Shown: piece after piece, positions 1 through 8,265 of the stretch
Layout of the letters: each line of letters starts with the position of its first letter
How positions within the stretch are numbered: the stretch's first letter is position 1
From: an uncultured Sutterella sp.
GTDB lineage: Bacteria; Pseudomonadota; Gammaproteobacteria; Burkholderiales; Burkholderiaceae_F
Reading direction: 5' to 3'
DNA length: 64,000 nucleotides
NCBI GenBank assembly: GCA_902463725.1
Contig: CABQGK010000003.1
Coordinates: forward strand, 62,001 to 126,000
Notes under the pieces: generated by a model
Databases searched by the model: none
The model's input: the letters and a program-made list of their open reading frames with translations, nothing else
Told to the model about the DNA's origin: nothing
Translations under genes and position numbers: made by a program

Positions 1-1
1 T

Positions 2-511
2 GGCTACGAAGAGCTCACCGCCTACCCTCGCTATATGCCGCCTCAAGAGGGCGCGGGAAAGACCAGTGCCGAGTATCCCTTTGTACTGCTCACGCCCAAG
101 AGCCCGCGGCGTCTACATAGCCAGCTCGATAGCAGCTTGACGTCCACCTTTGGGGCTGAGCCCTGCTACCTCAACCCCGCTGATGCCGCGTCCCTCGGTA
201 TCGCAGAGGGCGATACGGTGCTCGTCAGTAGCCGCCGTGGCCGCACTTTGCTTGCCGCACATCTTACCGAACGGCTTCGGCCTGGGGTGGTCGCCGTCGA
301 TAACGGCTCGTGGTACCGCCCCGAGATCGATCCCGAGTATGGGCTAATCGACTCGCATGGCGCAGCCAATACGCTCACGCTCGATGTCCCCACCTCGCGC
401 ATCGCGCGCGGCAATGTGGCAAGCTCCGCCTCTGTCTCGGTCGTCAAGTACCACGGTCCCTTAAGCGCAACGCGCCCCCTGGACCTACCTAAAGGCATCA
501 GTGCGGACTAA
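2..511 (+). CDS. Molybdopterin oxidoreductase, DMSO-reductase family, C-terminal part (partial)
   Basis: This is the 3' end of a gene that begins before the window; the frame is open from base 2 to a TAA at 509-511. About 169 residues are visible. They match the C-terminal molybdopterin-dinucleotide-binding domain of the DMSO/TMAO/biotin-sulfoxide reductase group: the RLHSQLD motif, then the segment ending in GDTVLVSSRRG, then GSWYRP, and finally DSHGAANTLTLDVPTSRIARGN, which contacts the cofactor in this family. Such enzymes reduce S- or N-oxides in the periplasm. The substrate cannot be told from this domain. The molybdate uptake genes immediately downstream fit a molybdoenzyme locus. Confidence 0.85.
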   Translation, partial: GYEELTAYPRYMPPQEGAGKTSAEYPFVLLTPKSPRRLHSQLDSSLTSTFGAEPCYLNPADAASLGIAEGDTVLVSSRRGRTLLAAHLTERLRPGVVAVDNGSWYRPEIDPEYGLIDSHGAANTLTLDVPTSRIARGNVASSASVSVVKYHGPLSATRPLDLPKGISAD

Positions 512-860
512 CTGCGTTCGCACACCTTCCATCGCGTCTCTGCGCCTTCTCGCAGAGACGCGCTCAATAATCCTCCACTGCCCTTAGCACCAATATGCCC
601 GATGCGGCCGAAGCATCTTCCTTGGCATTTCCTGACTCAACTCAATGCCGCGTAGCAGTTCTGCCCAAACCGGCCTTTCCCAAACTCGATCCTTGGACGG
701 CGCCGCCCGCTGAAATAGCGGCATGAATTTGTAATTTTTCATTATTCTTTTTAAGAATAGCGGTATATAATCTTCACTGACCCGTTGCAATCGCGTATGC
801 GCGACCCTAGGCGCCTGCGCCCGCTAGTCTTTTTGCACTCGCTCAGAGGAGAGCCCCTTC
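512..860. other. Intergenic region upstream of modA
   Basis: These 349 bases hold no convincing gene. Near the right end there is a perfect 7-bp inverted repeat and a TATAAT box, described separately. The reverse ORF over this stretch has no ribosome-binding site and no recognisable protein features. Confidence 0.5.
743..771 (+). promoter_or_regulatory. Putative modA promoter with inverted repeat
   Basis: TATTCTT (743-749), three bases, then AAGAATA (753-759) form a perfect inverted repeat that covers the expected -35 area. TATAAT follows at 766-771, about 90 bases before modA. The segment GCGGTATATAAT also resembles one half of a ModE site, but the second half is missing, so the identity of a regulator is open. 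Confidence 0.4.
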
Positions 861-1595
861 ATGAAGAAAAGCCTACTCATCCTGGCAGTCACCGCTGCCA
901 TGGTACCTGCCGCCCAATCAGCGGTTCATCTCACCACTGGTGCAGGCTACATTCCGCTTGCCAAGTCGCTTGTGAGTAGTTGTCGCACTGCGTTGAGTGC
1001 GCCCGCCACCGAGAGTTATGGCGGCGCCATCGGCGCGATGCTTGCGCAGGTTCAGGCTGGCAGTGCCGTCAACGTGGTGCTTACCGATCGCGGCACGCTC
1101 ACTTCGCTCAAAAGCCCTGTGGTGTTTAGCCAAATCGAGCCGCTCGGCACCACGCCGCTTGTACTCGTATGGCGCAAAGGCCTCACGATTAACACCCCAG
1201 CCGATCTCGCCGAGCAAATGGTTGCACGGATCGCCGCGCCCGATGCGCGTGCTGCGGTCTATGGTCGCGCGGCGCACGCTTGGCTCGAAGCGCAAGACTC
1301 CCCACTTCGCAGTGCGCTTAGTGCCAAATGGCTGGAAATGGGTCACGTGCCTCAGGTGATCTCGTATGTAAGTCGCGGCGAAGTCGACGCGGGCTTTGTC
1401 AACGTCCTAGCAGCTCGGAAAAACCGTGATGCCTTGGGCGGCATGATGGTTCTGCGCGATGGTTACCCGAAAATTGAGATGGTGCTTGCCGTTGTGCAAG
1501 GTCATGAACAAGATCCTGATGTCAAAGCGCTACTCGCCTGCGCGCGTAGCCCTGAGGCGGGCGCCGTGCTTGAGCGCTCGGGCATCGAACGCTAG
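861..1595 (+). CDS. modA: Molybdate ABC transporter substrate-binding protein ModA
   Basis: The 244-residue protein starts with a signal peptide (MKKSLLILAVTAAMVPAAQSA) and has the type II periplasmic-binding fold of ModA. Visible elements are a Gly/Ala-rich first lobe, VVLTDRGTL, the PLVLVWRKGL hinge segment, and GEVDAGFVNVLAA, the usual ModA second-lobe motif. It should bind molybdate or tungstate and pass it to ModB. An AGAGGAGAG ribosome-binding site precedes the ATG. It is the first gene of a modA-modD-modC-modB operon, 21 bases ahead of modD. It lacks the usual N-terminal alignment with the best-studied ModA proteins, so some other oxyanion remains possible. Confidence 0.8.
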   Translation: MKKSLLILAVTAAMVPAAQSAVHLTTGAGYIPLAKSLVSSCRTALSAPATESYGGAIGAMLAQVQAGSAVNVVLTDRGTLTSLKSPVVFSQIEPLGTTPLVLVWRKGLTINTPADLAEQMVARIAAPDARAAVYGRAAHAWLEAQDSPLRSALSAKWLEMGHVPQVISYVSRGEVDAGFVNVLAARKNRDALGGMMVLRDGYPKIEMVLAVVQGHEQDPDVKALLACARSPEAGAVLERSGIER

Positions 1596-1616
1596 GGCAG
1601 AACAAAGGAGAGGGGC

Positions 1617-2448
1617 ATGTTTTTTGTTTCCGACGCTTCTCTAGATGCGATATTGGCTGACGACCTGCCTTATGGCGATGAAACCACGTCGCTCTTTTTG
1701 CAGGGCTCGCAGCAGGGGGCTCTCGTCGCTGAGGCGAAAACAGAAGGCATTGTTTGCGGCGTAGCGCTCGCAGCACGTCTGCTAAGACGGTTGGGGTCCG
1801 TCTGTGACGTGCATGTCGAGGACGGCAGCTACGTGCCCGCACACGCCCCTCTTCTCTGTGCTCGCGGCTCGGTTGAGCAGCTCTTGGGCGCGTACAAAAT
1901 GGCACAGGTCATCATGGAGTACACCACAGGCATTACACGACGCACCGCCGCAATGGTTGCTGCTGCAGAGCGCGTCTCGCCCAACTGTCGCATCGCGCTC
2001 ACACGCAAGCACTTCCCTGGCGCCAAGCGCCTCTCGCTTTACGCAGCGCTTTGCGCGGGCGGCACCCTGCACCGTAGTAGTCTCTCTGAATCGGTGCTGC
2101 TCTTTGATGCGCACCTTTCTCGAGGATCCTCTCGTAGCGGTAAGAAGTGCAAAAGCACGATCAGCCGAGCGGCGCATCGCGGTTGAAGTCGACACGCCCG
2201 ATGAAGCGCTTGCCTACTTGGATGCGGGCGCAGACATTATCCAGTGCGAACGCTTTTCTCCGAAAACGCTCACCGCCCTTGTTAGCATGGTACGCGCTCG
2301 TTATCCCGCTGCCAGAATTCTTGCCACTGGCGGGCTCAACGCCGAGAACGCCGCCGTTTATGCCTCCACCGGGGTCGATGCACTCGTCACAAGCTGGCCG
2401 TACTTTGCGCCGCCAGCCGATGTGAAAATGCGCTTCAGCCGTCCATGA
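1617..2448 (+). pseudogene. modD: ModD-like nicotinate-nucleotide pyrophosphorylase family protein, frameshifted
   Basis: The first part (1617 to about 2115) reads in one frame: the N-terminal domain of the NadC/ModD family, with LPYGDETT, the TGITRRTAAMV motif and TRKHFPGAKRLSLYAALCAGG. The family's C-terminal barrel (IAVEVDTPDEALAYLDAGADIIQCERF, then ILATGGLNAENAAVY) continues only in the +1 frame and ends at 2448. Removing one C from the CACC at about 2112-2117 would join the halves as FDAH-FLEDPLVAV, which is what the family predicts. Read as it stands, translation runs to a stop at 2186. A terminator-free +1 slip signal was not seen. A true mutation or a base-calling error are the likely explanations. 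It starts 21 bases after modA and its end overlaps the modC start by four bases. Confidence 0.8.
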
Positions 2449-3158
2449 TCACCTTTAATATCGAAAAAACGCGCGCACCGCGCACACTTCACTTTAAAGG
2501 CTGCATTCCGGATGGCGCCATCACCGTGCTCATGGGCCCGTCGGGCGTTGGGAAATCTACGCTTGCTCGCTTGATCATGGGTTTAGACGTCCCAGAGCGC
2601 GGCAGTATTGCCATCAATCGACGCGTTGTGTTTGACCATGATCGGGCCATCAATGTGCCTGCAGAAGCACGTGGCTTGGGCGTGCTCTTTCAAACGCCAC
2701 GCCTTTTGCCGCAGCTCACGGTGCGAGAAAACATCCTACTGCCGGTGCAGGCCGGTGCGCGAACCCCGCCCATTCGCCTAGAGGTGGCCGTGACTGCGCT
2801 TGGTATCGAACACTTAACCGAACGTTTCCCCAACACGCTCTCTGGCGGTGAAGCGCAACGCGTGGCACTTGCGCGCGCGTTTATGGCAGCAGAAGAAGCG
2901 CTACTTTTGGATGAACCGCTCGCAAGCCTCGAGCGTGCACTGAGGGTGCGCATTCTCGAGGCGCTCAAAGCGCTTTCCGGCGCATTTGCTCGACCGATTC
3001 TCTACATCACCCACTCGCCCTTTGAAGCTGCACACCTTGCACCCACCGCCCTTGTGATGGGACAGCAAGGAGAGCTCACCCAATACCAAACACGCCAGAG
3101 GCGCCCAAATTCTTACCTTGAAGATGAGCTCTCGGCCCAGCAGGAGCTTTCCGCATGA
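2445..3158 (+). CDS. modC: Molybdate ABC transporter ATP-binding protein ModC
   Basis: The 237-residue protein is an ABC ATPase. Walker A is GPSGVGKST (residues 31-39), the Q-loop is LFQTPRLLPQ (81-90), the signature is LSGGEAQ (132-138), and Walker B plus D-loop is LLLDEPLASLE (from 153). An H-loop histidine lies in ITHSPFEA. It is shorter than classic ModC because it lacks the C-terminal molybdate-binding TOBE/Mop domain of about 120 residues. The ATG overlaps the modD stop as ATGA, and its own stop overlaps the modB start, which shows tight translational coupling. It would energise molybdate import with ModB. Confidence 0.88.
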   Translation: MITFNIEKTRAPRTLHFKGCIPDGAITVLMGPSGVGKSTLARLIMGLDVPERGSIAINRRVVFDHDRAINVPAEARGLGVLFQTPRLLPQLTVRENILLPVQAGARTPPIRLEVAVTALGIEHLTERFPNTLSGGEAQRVALARAFMAAEEALLLDEPLASLERALRVRILEALKALSGAFARPILYITHSPFEAAHLAPTALVMGQQGELTQYQTRQRRPNSYLEDELSAQQELSA

Positions 3159-3853
3159 CTGCACTCACAGAGCTACTTGCACTTCTTTCTGAGGCAGCGG
3201 GGCCCATTTTCCTCACATTGCGCGTTGCTGCGAGCACTGCGCTCACGCTTGTGCTCATCGGGTTTCCCATCGCGTATTTCTCCGCAAGACACCGAGGAGT
3301 ACTCTCGCGTGTGCTACTTTTTCTCAGCACGTTGCCTCTCGTTTTTCCTCCCATTGCGCTAGGCTACCTCCTTATGCTGTTACTTGGACAACATGGCTTT
3401 CTTGGGGCGTGGCTCAATGAAAGTTGGGGCCTGCGAGTGCTCTTTAGCGAGGCGGCAGTGATGATTGCGGCGAGTATCGCAGGGCTTCCGCTCGTGGTTC
3501 GCCCTCTAAAAGAAGCGCTCGAAAATGAGTAGCTATTAGCGCTTGAGGAAACGGCGCGCGTCTTGGGCCTTGGGCGCGTTGCGCGACTGCGCCACGTCAC
3601 GCTAGCGCTCGTGCGCAACACCGCGCTCTCTGCGCTCGCGATGGGCGTAGCACGCGCCTCGGGCGAAGTGGGCATCACCTTGATGCTTGGCGGCAATATT
3701 GCAGGGAAAACCGCTACGCTCTCGCTCGAAATCTATAATGCCGTCTCGCGCGGCGATTTTACGCTAGCAAGCGCGCTTTCGGCTTTGCTCGCGGCAATTG
3801 TGCTGCTCCTCTACATAGCGTTTGAAGCGCTACGAGCGCGCCACACGCTCTAA
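3155..3853 (+). pseudogene. modB: Molybdate ABC permease ModB, interrupted by an in-frame amber codon
   Basis: The reading frame starts at 3155 (overlapping modC) and is stopped by TAG at 3530-3532 after 125 residues, in the context GAA-AAT-GAG-TAG-CTA. The same frame then continues for 106 codons to 3853 with no shift. Just after the TAG comes the EAA-loop of the permease (LALEETARVLGLGR, GEVGITLMLGG), which docks on ModC. The halves together have the usual ModB length of about 230 residues with five or six membrane helices. CAG to TAG would be a single transition. Without suppression the product lacks the EAA loop and should not work. Confidence 0.85.
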
Positions 3854-3880
3854 GCAACCAAAGCCGCGACGCAACAAAAT

Positions 3881-3923
3881 GGGCTCTTCGCCGATGAGCA
3901 ATCCGCTGCTCGGCCAAGAGCCC
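3881..3923. terminator. Hairpin between convergent modB and BCCT gene
   Basis: GGGCTCTT (3881-3888) pairs with AAGAGCCC (3916-3923), and the loop contains a second hairpin (GAGCA/TGCTC). Read on the minus strand it is followed by CATTTTGTTG, so it could end the transporter transcript; on the plus strand only TTCTC follows. Confidence 0.55.
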
Positions 3924-3949
3924 TTCTCAATGCAGGATCAGGCTAAGGT

Positions 3950-5974
3950 TTACGCCTTTTCAGGACGATTTACCATGCGCAAGAACGAGAGATGCTTTTC
4001 GTACTGATCAAGCACATCGTGAATGATCTGCTCGCGACTCCACCCCATGAGGTCATAGTCCTGTCCCCCTTCTTTGAGGAAGACCTCAGCGCGAACATAC
4101 ATCGGCGCTTCATCGTCATCACGCTCAGGATCGGCCATCGTGAACTCAGGGTTACCGTAGCCGATAAGACGCACCTCATAGAGGAAGTCCGTCACGTCCT
4201 CAAAGTGCACGAGCAACGATGCGCGATCCTTAACCGTGGTAAAGCTCGCATCAAGCCCCTCAGACTTAAAGGCATCCACCACTTCGCTCAATGACGGCTT
4301 AATGGCCTCATTGAAGTAGCTCTTAACCTGCTCGTAGCTCGGATAGTGCACGATCACCTGAAGGCGGCGCTTCCAGCCGTCTGGCGTGCGATAGAGCGAA
4401 GGCGCCACATTCGTAATTTGATGGCTCTGACGCTTAAAGTCATCAATGCGCAGCGCTTTCGTTAAACCAAAGAGCGCAATCAAGAGCACCGCCGCAAAGG
4501 GGAGCGCCGAGAGCAGCGTGAGCGTCTGCAGAGCCTGCAGCCCACCCGCCCAAAGCAGCACCATAGCTCCAAGCCCCGAGAGCGCACACCAGAAGACTCG
4601 CTGGCGCGCAGGCGTCTTGCGGATACCGCCGCTAGCGAGCACATCTGCCACAAAGGCACCCGAGTCAGCCGAGGTCACAAAGAAGATCACCACCATGAGC
4701 ATGCCAATGAGCGAGAGCACGGAGGTCATCGGGAAGTACTCAAAGAATTTAAAGAGCGCAACGGAGACATCATTTTTGACCGAGCTCGCCAAATCGGCTC
4801 CCACCCCAGACATAATGAGTTCGATCGCCGAGTTCCCAAAGGCAGTCATCCAAAGCAACGTAAAGCCCGCTGGAATCAGCAGCACCCCAGAGATAAACTC
4901 ACGGATGGTACGGCCGCGCGAAATGCGGGCAATAAATAGCCCCACAAAAGGTGACCAAGAAATCCACCAACCCCAGTAGAGTAGCGTCCAACCCCCGAGC
5001 CAGTTGGAGCTCTTGGGCTCGTAGGCATAGAGATTAAATGTCTTCGAAACAATGCCCGAGAGGTAAATCCCCACGTTTTCCACAAAGTGCTTCAAAAGCG
5101 CAGACGTGGGTCCGAGAGCTAGCACCAAAATGAGGAGCATGACCGCAAGCCACAGATTGGCCTGCGAGAGAAACTTAATCCCCTTATTGAGTCCAGAGCC
5201 CGCAGATAGCGCGGAAATGGCCGTAATGCCGACGATGAGCACGCACTGCACACTCATCCCCACTGGCGCATCAAAGAGGTAATTAAGCCCAGCGTTGAGC
5301 TGCAGCACACCAAAGCCGAGCGAGGTGGCCACGCCAAAGACCGTACCCAAAATCGCAAAGATATCGACCGCATTACCCATCCAGCCATAGATGCGCTCAC
5401 CAATGAGTGGATAGAGGGCACTGCGAAGCGTCAGCGGCAGTGCATGACGGTACCCGAAGTATGCGAGCATCAGCGCAACCGAGGCGTAAATCGCCCAGGC
5501 GTGCAGTCCCCAGTGAAAGAAGGTGAGCTCGAGCGCACCACGTGCGGCCTCGACCGTGCCGCCCTCTCCCATGGGCGGCTCAAGAAAATGCATCACCGGC
5601 TCGGCAACACCAAAGAACATGATCCCGATGCCCATCCCCGTAGAAAAGAGCATCGCAAACCAAGTCACCAAATCATAATCGGGCTTGGCATGATCGGGCC
5701 CCAAGCGAATATCACCAAAGCGCGAGAACGCGAGATAGACCATCCCGACCAAAATAATGGCCACCGCGAGGATATAAAACCAACTTAGGTCCTGAAAAAT
5801 ACGAGTTTGTACGTGGCCGAGCACCGCATTGATGGCGTTGGGGAACAACGCCGCAGTGGCGATCACCACGAGCGAGAGGATGGCAGCGGGCCAAAAGACC
5901 GCGGGATTGATTTTCCACCCTCTAAAGGGGGAAGTGCCATGAGTGGATTCCGACATAGGCAGAGCTTTCTCCAT
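3950..5974 (-). CDS. betT: BCCT-family choline/betaine transporter, BetT-like
   Basis: The 674-residue protein has 12 predicted membrane helices and the BCCT hallmarks: GMGIGIMFFGVAEPVMHF in helix 3, and the segment LLYWGWWISWSPFVGLFIAR followed by ISRGRTIREF. After the helices comes a C-terminal cytoplasmic domain of about 170 residues, as in the proton-coupled choline transporter BetT (about 677 residues) and unlike the shorter betaine carriers. It probably imports choline or a related quaternary amine. No choline-oxidation genes (betA/betB) are nearby. The start is uncertain: the first ATG (5974) has no clear ribosome-binding site, while the ATG at 5956 has GGAGAA 12 bases upstream. Confidence 0.85.
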   Translation of the reverse strand: MEKALPMSESTHGTSPFRGWKINPAVFWPAAILSLVVIATAALFPNAINAVLGHVQTRIFQDLSWFYILAVAIILVGMVYLAFSRFGDIRLGPDHAKPDYDLVTWFAMLFSTGMGIGIMFFGVAEPVMHFLEPPMGEGGTVEAARGALELTFFHWGLHAWAIYASVALMLAYFGYRHALPLTLRSALYPLIGERIYGWMGNAVDIFAILGTVFGVATSLGFGVLQLNAGLNYLFDAPVGMSVQCVLIVGITAISALSAGSGLNKGIKFLSQANLWLAVMLLILVLALGPTSALLKHFVENVGIYLSGIVSKTFNLYAYEPKSSNWLGGWTLLYWGWWISWSPFVGLFIARISRGRTIREFISGVLLIPAGFTLLWMTAFGNSAIELIMSGVGADLASSVKNDVSVALFKFFEYFPMTSVLSLIGMLMVVIFFVTSADSGAFVADVLASGGIRKTPARQRVFWCALSGLGAMVLLWAGGLQALQTLTLLSALPFAAVLLIALFGLTKALRIDDFKRQSHQITNVAPSLYRTPDGWKRRLQVIVHYPSYEQVKSYFNEAIKPSLSEVVDAFKSEGLDASFTTVKDRASLLVHFEDVTDFLYEVRLIGYGNPEFTMADPERDDDEAPMYVRAEVFLKEGGQDYDLMGWSREQIIHDVLDQYEKHLSFLRMVNRPEKA

Positions 5975-6788
5975 TTAGGTGCTTGAAGCGGCCGCTGCGT
6001 GAGGAATCGAGAACCCAAAGGGGGAAACGCCAGCACTGCTGGCATGACGTTTTGGATGGTCGAGCAACGTGCGTTAGCACTACGCAGAAGCGGGCGTCAC
6101 TTCCATCCTCTAGAGAGGAATGGCCATGCACGCCAAGCACATCAACCCCATCCTATGGGCTCCGAGCCAAGTGGCCGGCTTAAAGCAGGTTAAAGCAACG
6201 GCGCGCGTTGTTCCTCTCTTCTCATAGGGAGGGAATCTCTCAGTCAGACAATGGCATCTGACGGCGCAACGCCTCGAGGTGCGAGTGACTGTTGACCGTG
6301 CTCGAGCGGGAAGTGATGAGCGTGAGCCTGCTGTGCCGAGGGAGAGTGTTAGCACTTATCCCCTCAATTGCGAGGCGCTCTTTTAACTATCCCCTTCGCT
6401 TATAGAAGGAGCCTTCCCGTTTCCCCGCAAAGGGTACGGGGAAAATGATGGATGGACATTTATTCAGTGTCCTATTTACGCGTTGAGCACGTTTTAGTGT
6501 GTAGCAGAGATAGATTTCCCTATCTCTGCCGTTAACTCAGCGCGGAATAGAATAACACATAAATTTGGTATCTCGTCGCCAGGGACTCTAATTCACCCAA
6601 TCGCGCATCCCCAAAAATCCGATTGCACCCACAAAAAACCTTTGATTTCAAAGAAAGTGAGCTTGTATAAAAATTTTACATTTTTATCGACTTGGCAAGC
6701 CTTGATAGCCAAAAAACCGGAATGCAAAATTCCCGTCAACGTCTTGAAAATATCACTAATGCACCAATAAACTGAATCCAGCCCCAAC
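5975..6788. other. Long gene-poor region with two hairpins
   Basis: No convincing gene is present in about 810 bases. Two perfect hairpins stand out. One is TTTCCCCG (6420-6427) pairing with CGGGGAAA (6437-6444). The other is GCAGAGATAG (6504-6513) pairing with CTATCTCTGC (6520-6529), with a 6-base loop. Neither is followed by a T-run on either strand, so they do not look like terminators. Composition becomes AT-rich from about 6540. A small RNA or a lost gene is possible. Confidence 0.4.
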
Positions 6789-6828
6789 AAAAATAGACGC
6801 TACACCAAATTGGCATAGCGTCTATTTT
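6789..6828 (-). terminator. Rho-independent terminator of the H-NS gene
   Basis: A 13-bp perfect stem (AAAATAGACGCTA at 6790-6802 and TAGCGTCTATTTT at 6816-6828) has a loop with an inner CCAA/TTGG. On the minus strand it ends in TATTTTTG. It lies 24 bases after the H-NS stop. Confidence 0.85.
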
Positions 6829-6852
6829 GAATTTAGCTAAGTAAACCAACGA

Positions 6853-7164
6853 TTAGAGGGCGTAATCCTCAAGGGTCTGGCCCGCTTCGCGAATTTCCAC
6901 AACCCACTTCGGCGTACGGCCACGCCCCGTCCAAAGTTCGCCGTTCGGACCACGATACTTAGGCTGAACGGGGCCGCGACGGCCTTTACGCAGGGCTTCA
7001 GGATCCTGATAGCGGAAGTCGGTCGGCTGCAGACGGAACTTATCGATGATCGCTTGAGCCTGACGAATAGCATCATCACGCAACGCTTTGCGACGAACAC
7101 TGACTTCGCGTTCCATTTTTTCCAAGGCGGCAAGTTCGTCCTGCATATCAATATTGTTGGCCAT
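6853..7164 (-). CDS. H-NS family nucleoid-associated protein
   Basis: The 103-residue protein has a charged helical N-terminal half (residues about 8-45, likely the coiled-coil oligomerisation part). The C-terminal half carries the H-NS DNA-binding motif PKYRGPNGELWTGRGRTPKWV (residues 68-88), where the GRGR core inserts into the minor groove of AT-rich DNA. Proteins of this type (BpH3/Bv3F group) silence AT-rich, often acquired genes in betaproteobacteria. An AGGAG lies seven bases before the ATG. The gene stands alone, flanked by AT-rich non-coding DNA and its own terminator. Confidence 0.92.
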   Translation of the reverse strand: MANNIDMQDELAALEKMEREVSVRRKALRDDAIRQAQAIIDKFRLQPTDFRYQDPEALRKGRRGPVQPKYRGPNGELWTGRGRTPKWVVEIREAGQTLEDYAL

Positions 7165-7761
7165 TTAGGGTCTCCTAATGGTGAAGAACCGTGTTTCTTT
7201 ACGAACGAACAAAGTCGCAAGGGAACACACAATACAAAATAAAATCTCTTTTGCGAGAGGAAGCTTCTCGTTAAGCGCACTTCTCAAAGAAGTTCTTTCT
7301 TTTGTCAAACATTTGAAAAGCGTTCCTTATTACGTGGCTCATTGTAGCTAACTTAAATTTCAAAATCAAATTAAATGCTTATAAATATTTGATGAAAAGC
7401 AAAATGTTGTTGCTGTGAGTTGCCAATAGAAAAGTAAATGGCGGGTTTTCCCTTATCGGTAAACCGATTTCTGCATTGGCAATATGTTAATAATGCAAAT
7501 TTGAAAAGCGTCAATTGCAAATTTGACATGATAAATCCCAGACTCGTGCCCCACAACCCGTTGCGAGCGCAAGTTGTTAGAATTGCCCACCCAAGCTCAC
7601 GCCGCATCACGCTTTGCCCAGCGTATTGAATTGAAAGGCAAAACACCGTGCGGACAACAGTTGGACTCAATAGAATGGGATTTCCAAGAAGCATCGCCCT
7701 CGTGACGTTGTGCTTCTGCCCATTTTTTACCTTCACTCGGATTTATTGGGAGTTCTCTCTC
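7165..7761. other. AT-rich divergent intergenic region
   Basis: This region separates the H-NS gene from a divergent exported-protein gene. It is AT-rich (strongly so at 7270-7530) and should hold both promoters. A pair of direct repeats at 7495-7526 is listed separately. The ORFs on either strand here lack ribosome-binding sites or family features and are taken as chance. Confidence 0.4.
7495..7526 (+). repeat. Two GCAAATTTGA direct repeats, 22 bases apart
   Basis: GCAAATTTGA occurs at 7495-7504 and again at 7517-7526. Each copy holds the palindrome CAAATTTG, and the 22-base period equals two helical turns, so both copies face the same side of the DNA. The second copy runs into TTGACA (7523-7528), a perfect -35 box, although no good -10 follows at normal spacing. 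This arrangement is typical of an operator. Confidence 0.45.
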
Positions 7762-8265
7762 ATGGCACCATATTCTTTAGTGCGCCGTCGCGCGTTAGCG
7801 CTCCTCGGTATTTGTGCGTGGCAAGTGTTGAGCACAACGACGGTTTCTGCGGCCGCCATCAGTATGGGGGCAACAAAAAATGTGCCGCTCAATTTACCGA
7901 AGGCCCGCACCATTGAGGGACATACGGATGAAGCGGAAGTCCGTGAAGCCATTGTGGAGGTTGCGGAGCGCCTGCATTGGCGCATTCTCTGTCAGACGAT
8001 GCCAGGGAAAATCCGCATGGTCTATCTCCGAGGTGACCGTCTAGAGCTCGATATCGAGATTACCTATAGCACAAAAGGCTATCAGTTGCACTATGTGGGT
8101 AGCCGCGGGCTCTATGAAGAAAAGGATGCCGAGGGGCACGTGCTCATCCGACAAAAGGGCAACGTGTTACTGGCCGACCTCGATCGTGTCATTGAGCGTC
8201 GACTCGGCGCAGGACTACCCGCACCTTCTCACGAAGAGGATATGCACAGTGGTGCCCACCATTGA
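7762..8265 (+). CDS. Exported protein of unknown function
   Basis: The ATG at 7762 is chosen because GGGAG lies eight bases before it and because it gives a signal peptide (RRRALALLGICAWQVLSTTTVSA). The frame is open further upstream, from 7648, without a good start. The mature part is about 140 residues: an alpha-beta domain with EVREAIVEVAERLHWRI, MPGKIRMVYLRGDRLELDIEI, YQLHYVGSRGLY and a closing helix. I recognise this as a type of small uncharacterised periplasmic or lipoprotein-like domain common in proteobacteria, with no known activity. Its end overlaps the next gene by 17 bases, so the two are probably co-transcribed. Confidence 0.6.
   Translation: MAPYSLVRRRALALLGICAWQVLSTTTVSAAAISMGATKNVPLNLPKARTIEGHTDEAEVREAIVEVAERLHWRILCQTMPGKIRMVYLRGDRLELDIEITYSTKGYQLHYVGSRGLYEEKDAEGHVLIRQKGNVLLADLDRVIERRLGAGLPAPSHEEDMHSGAHH

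Noticed and set aside
761..771. ModE operator at the modA promoter
   Set aside because: Only one half resembles the E. coli consensus and the second half is missing, so I report just the inverted repeat.
2105..2160. Programmed +1 frameshift in modD
   Set aside because: No slippery sequence, internal ribosome-binding site or downstream structure was seen, and the downstream modB is also damaged.
7371..7736. Minus-strand ORF of 121 codons next to the H-NS gene
   Set aside because: It is AT-rich, has no ribosome-binding site and resembles no family; the region looks like promoter DNA.
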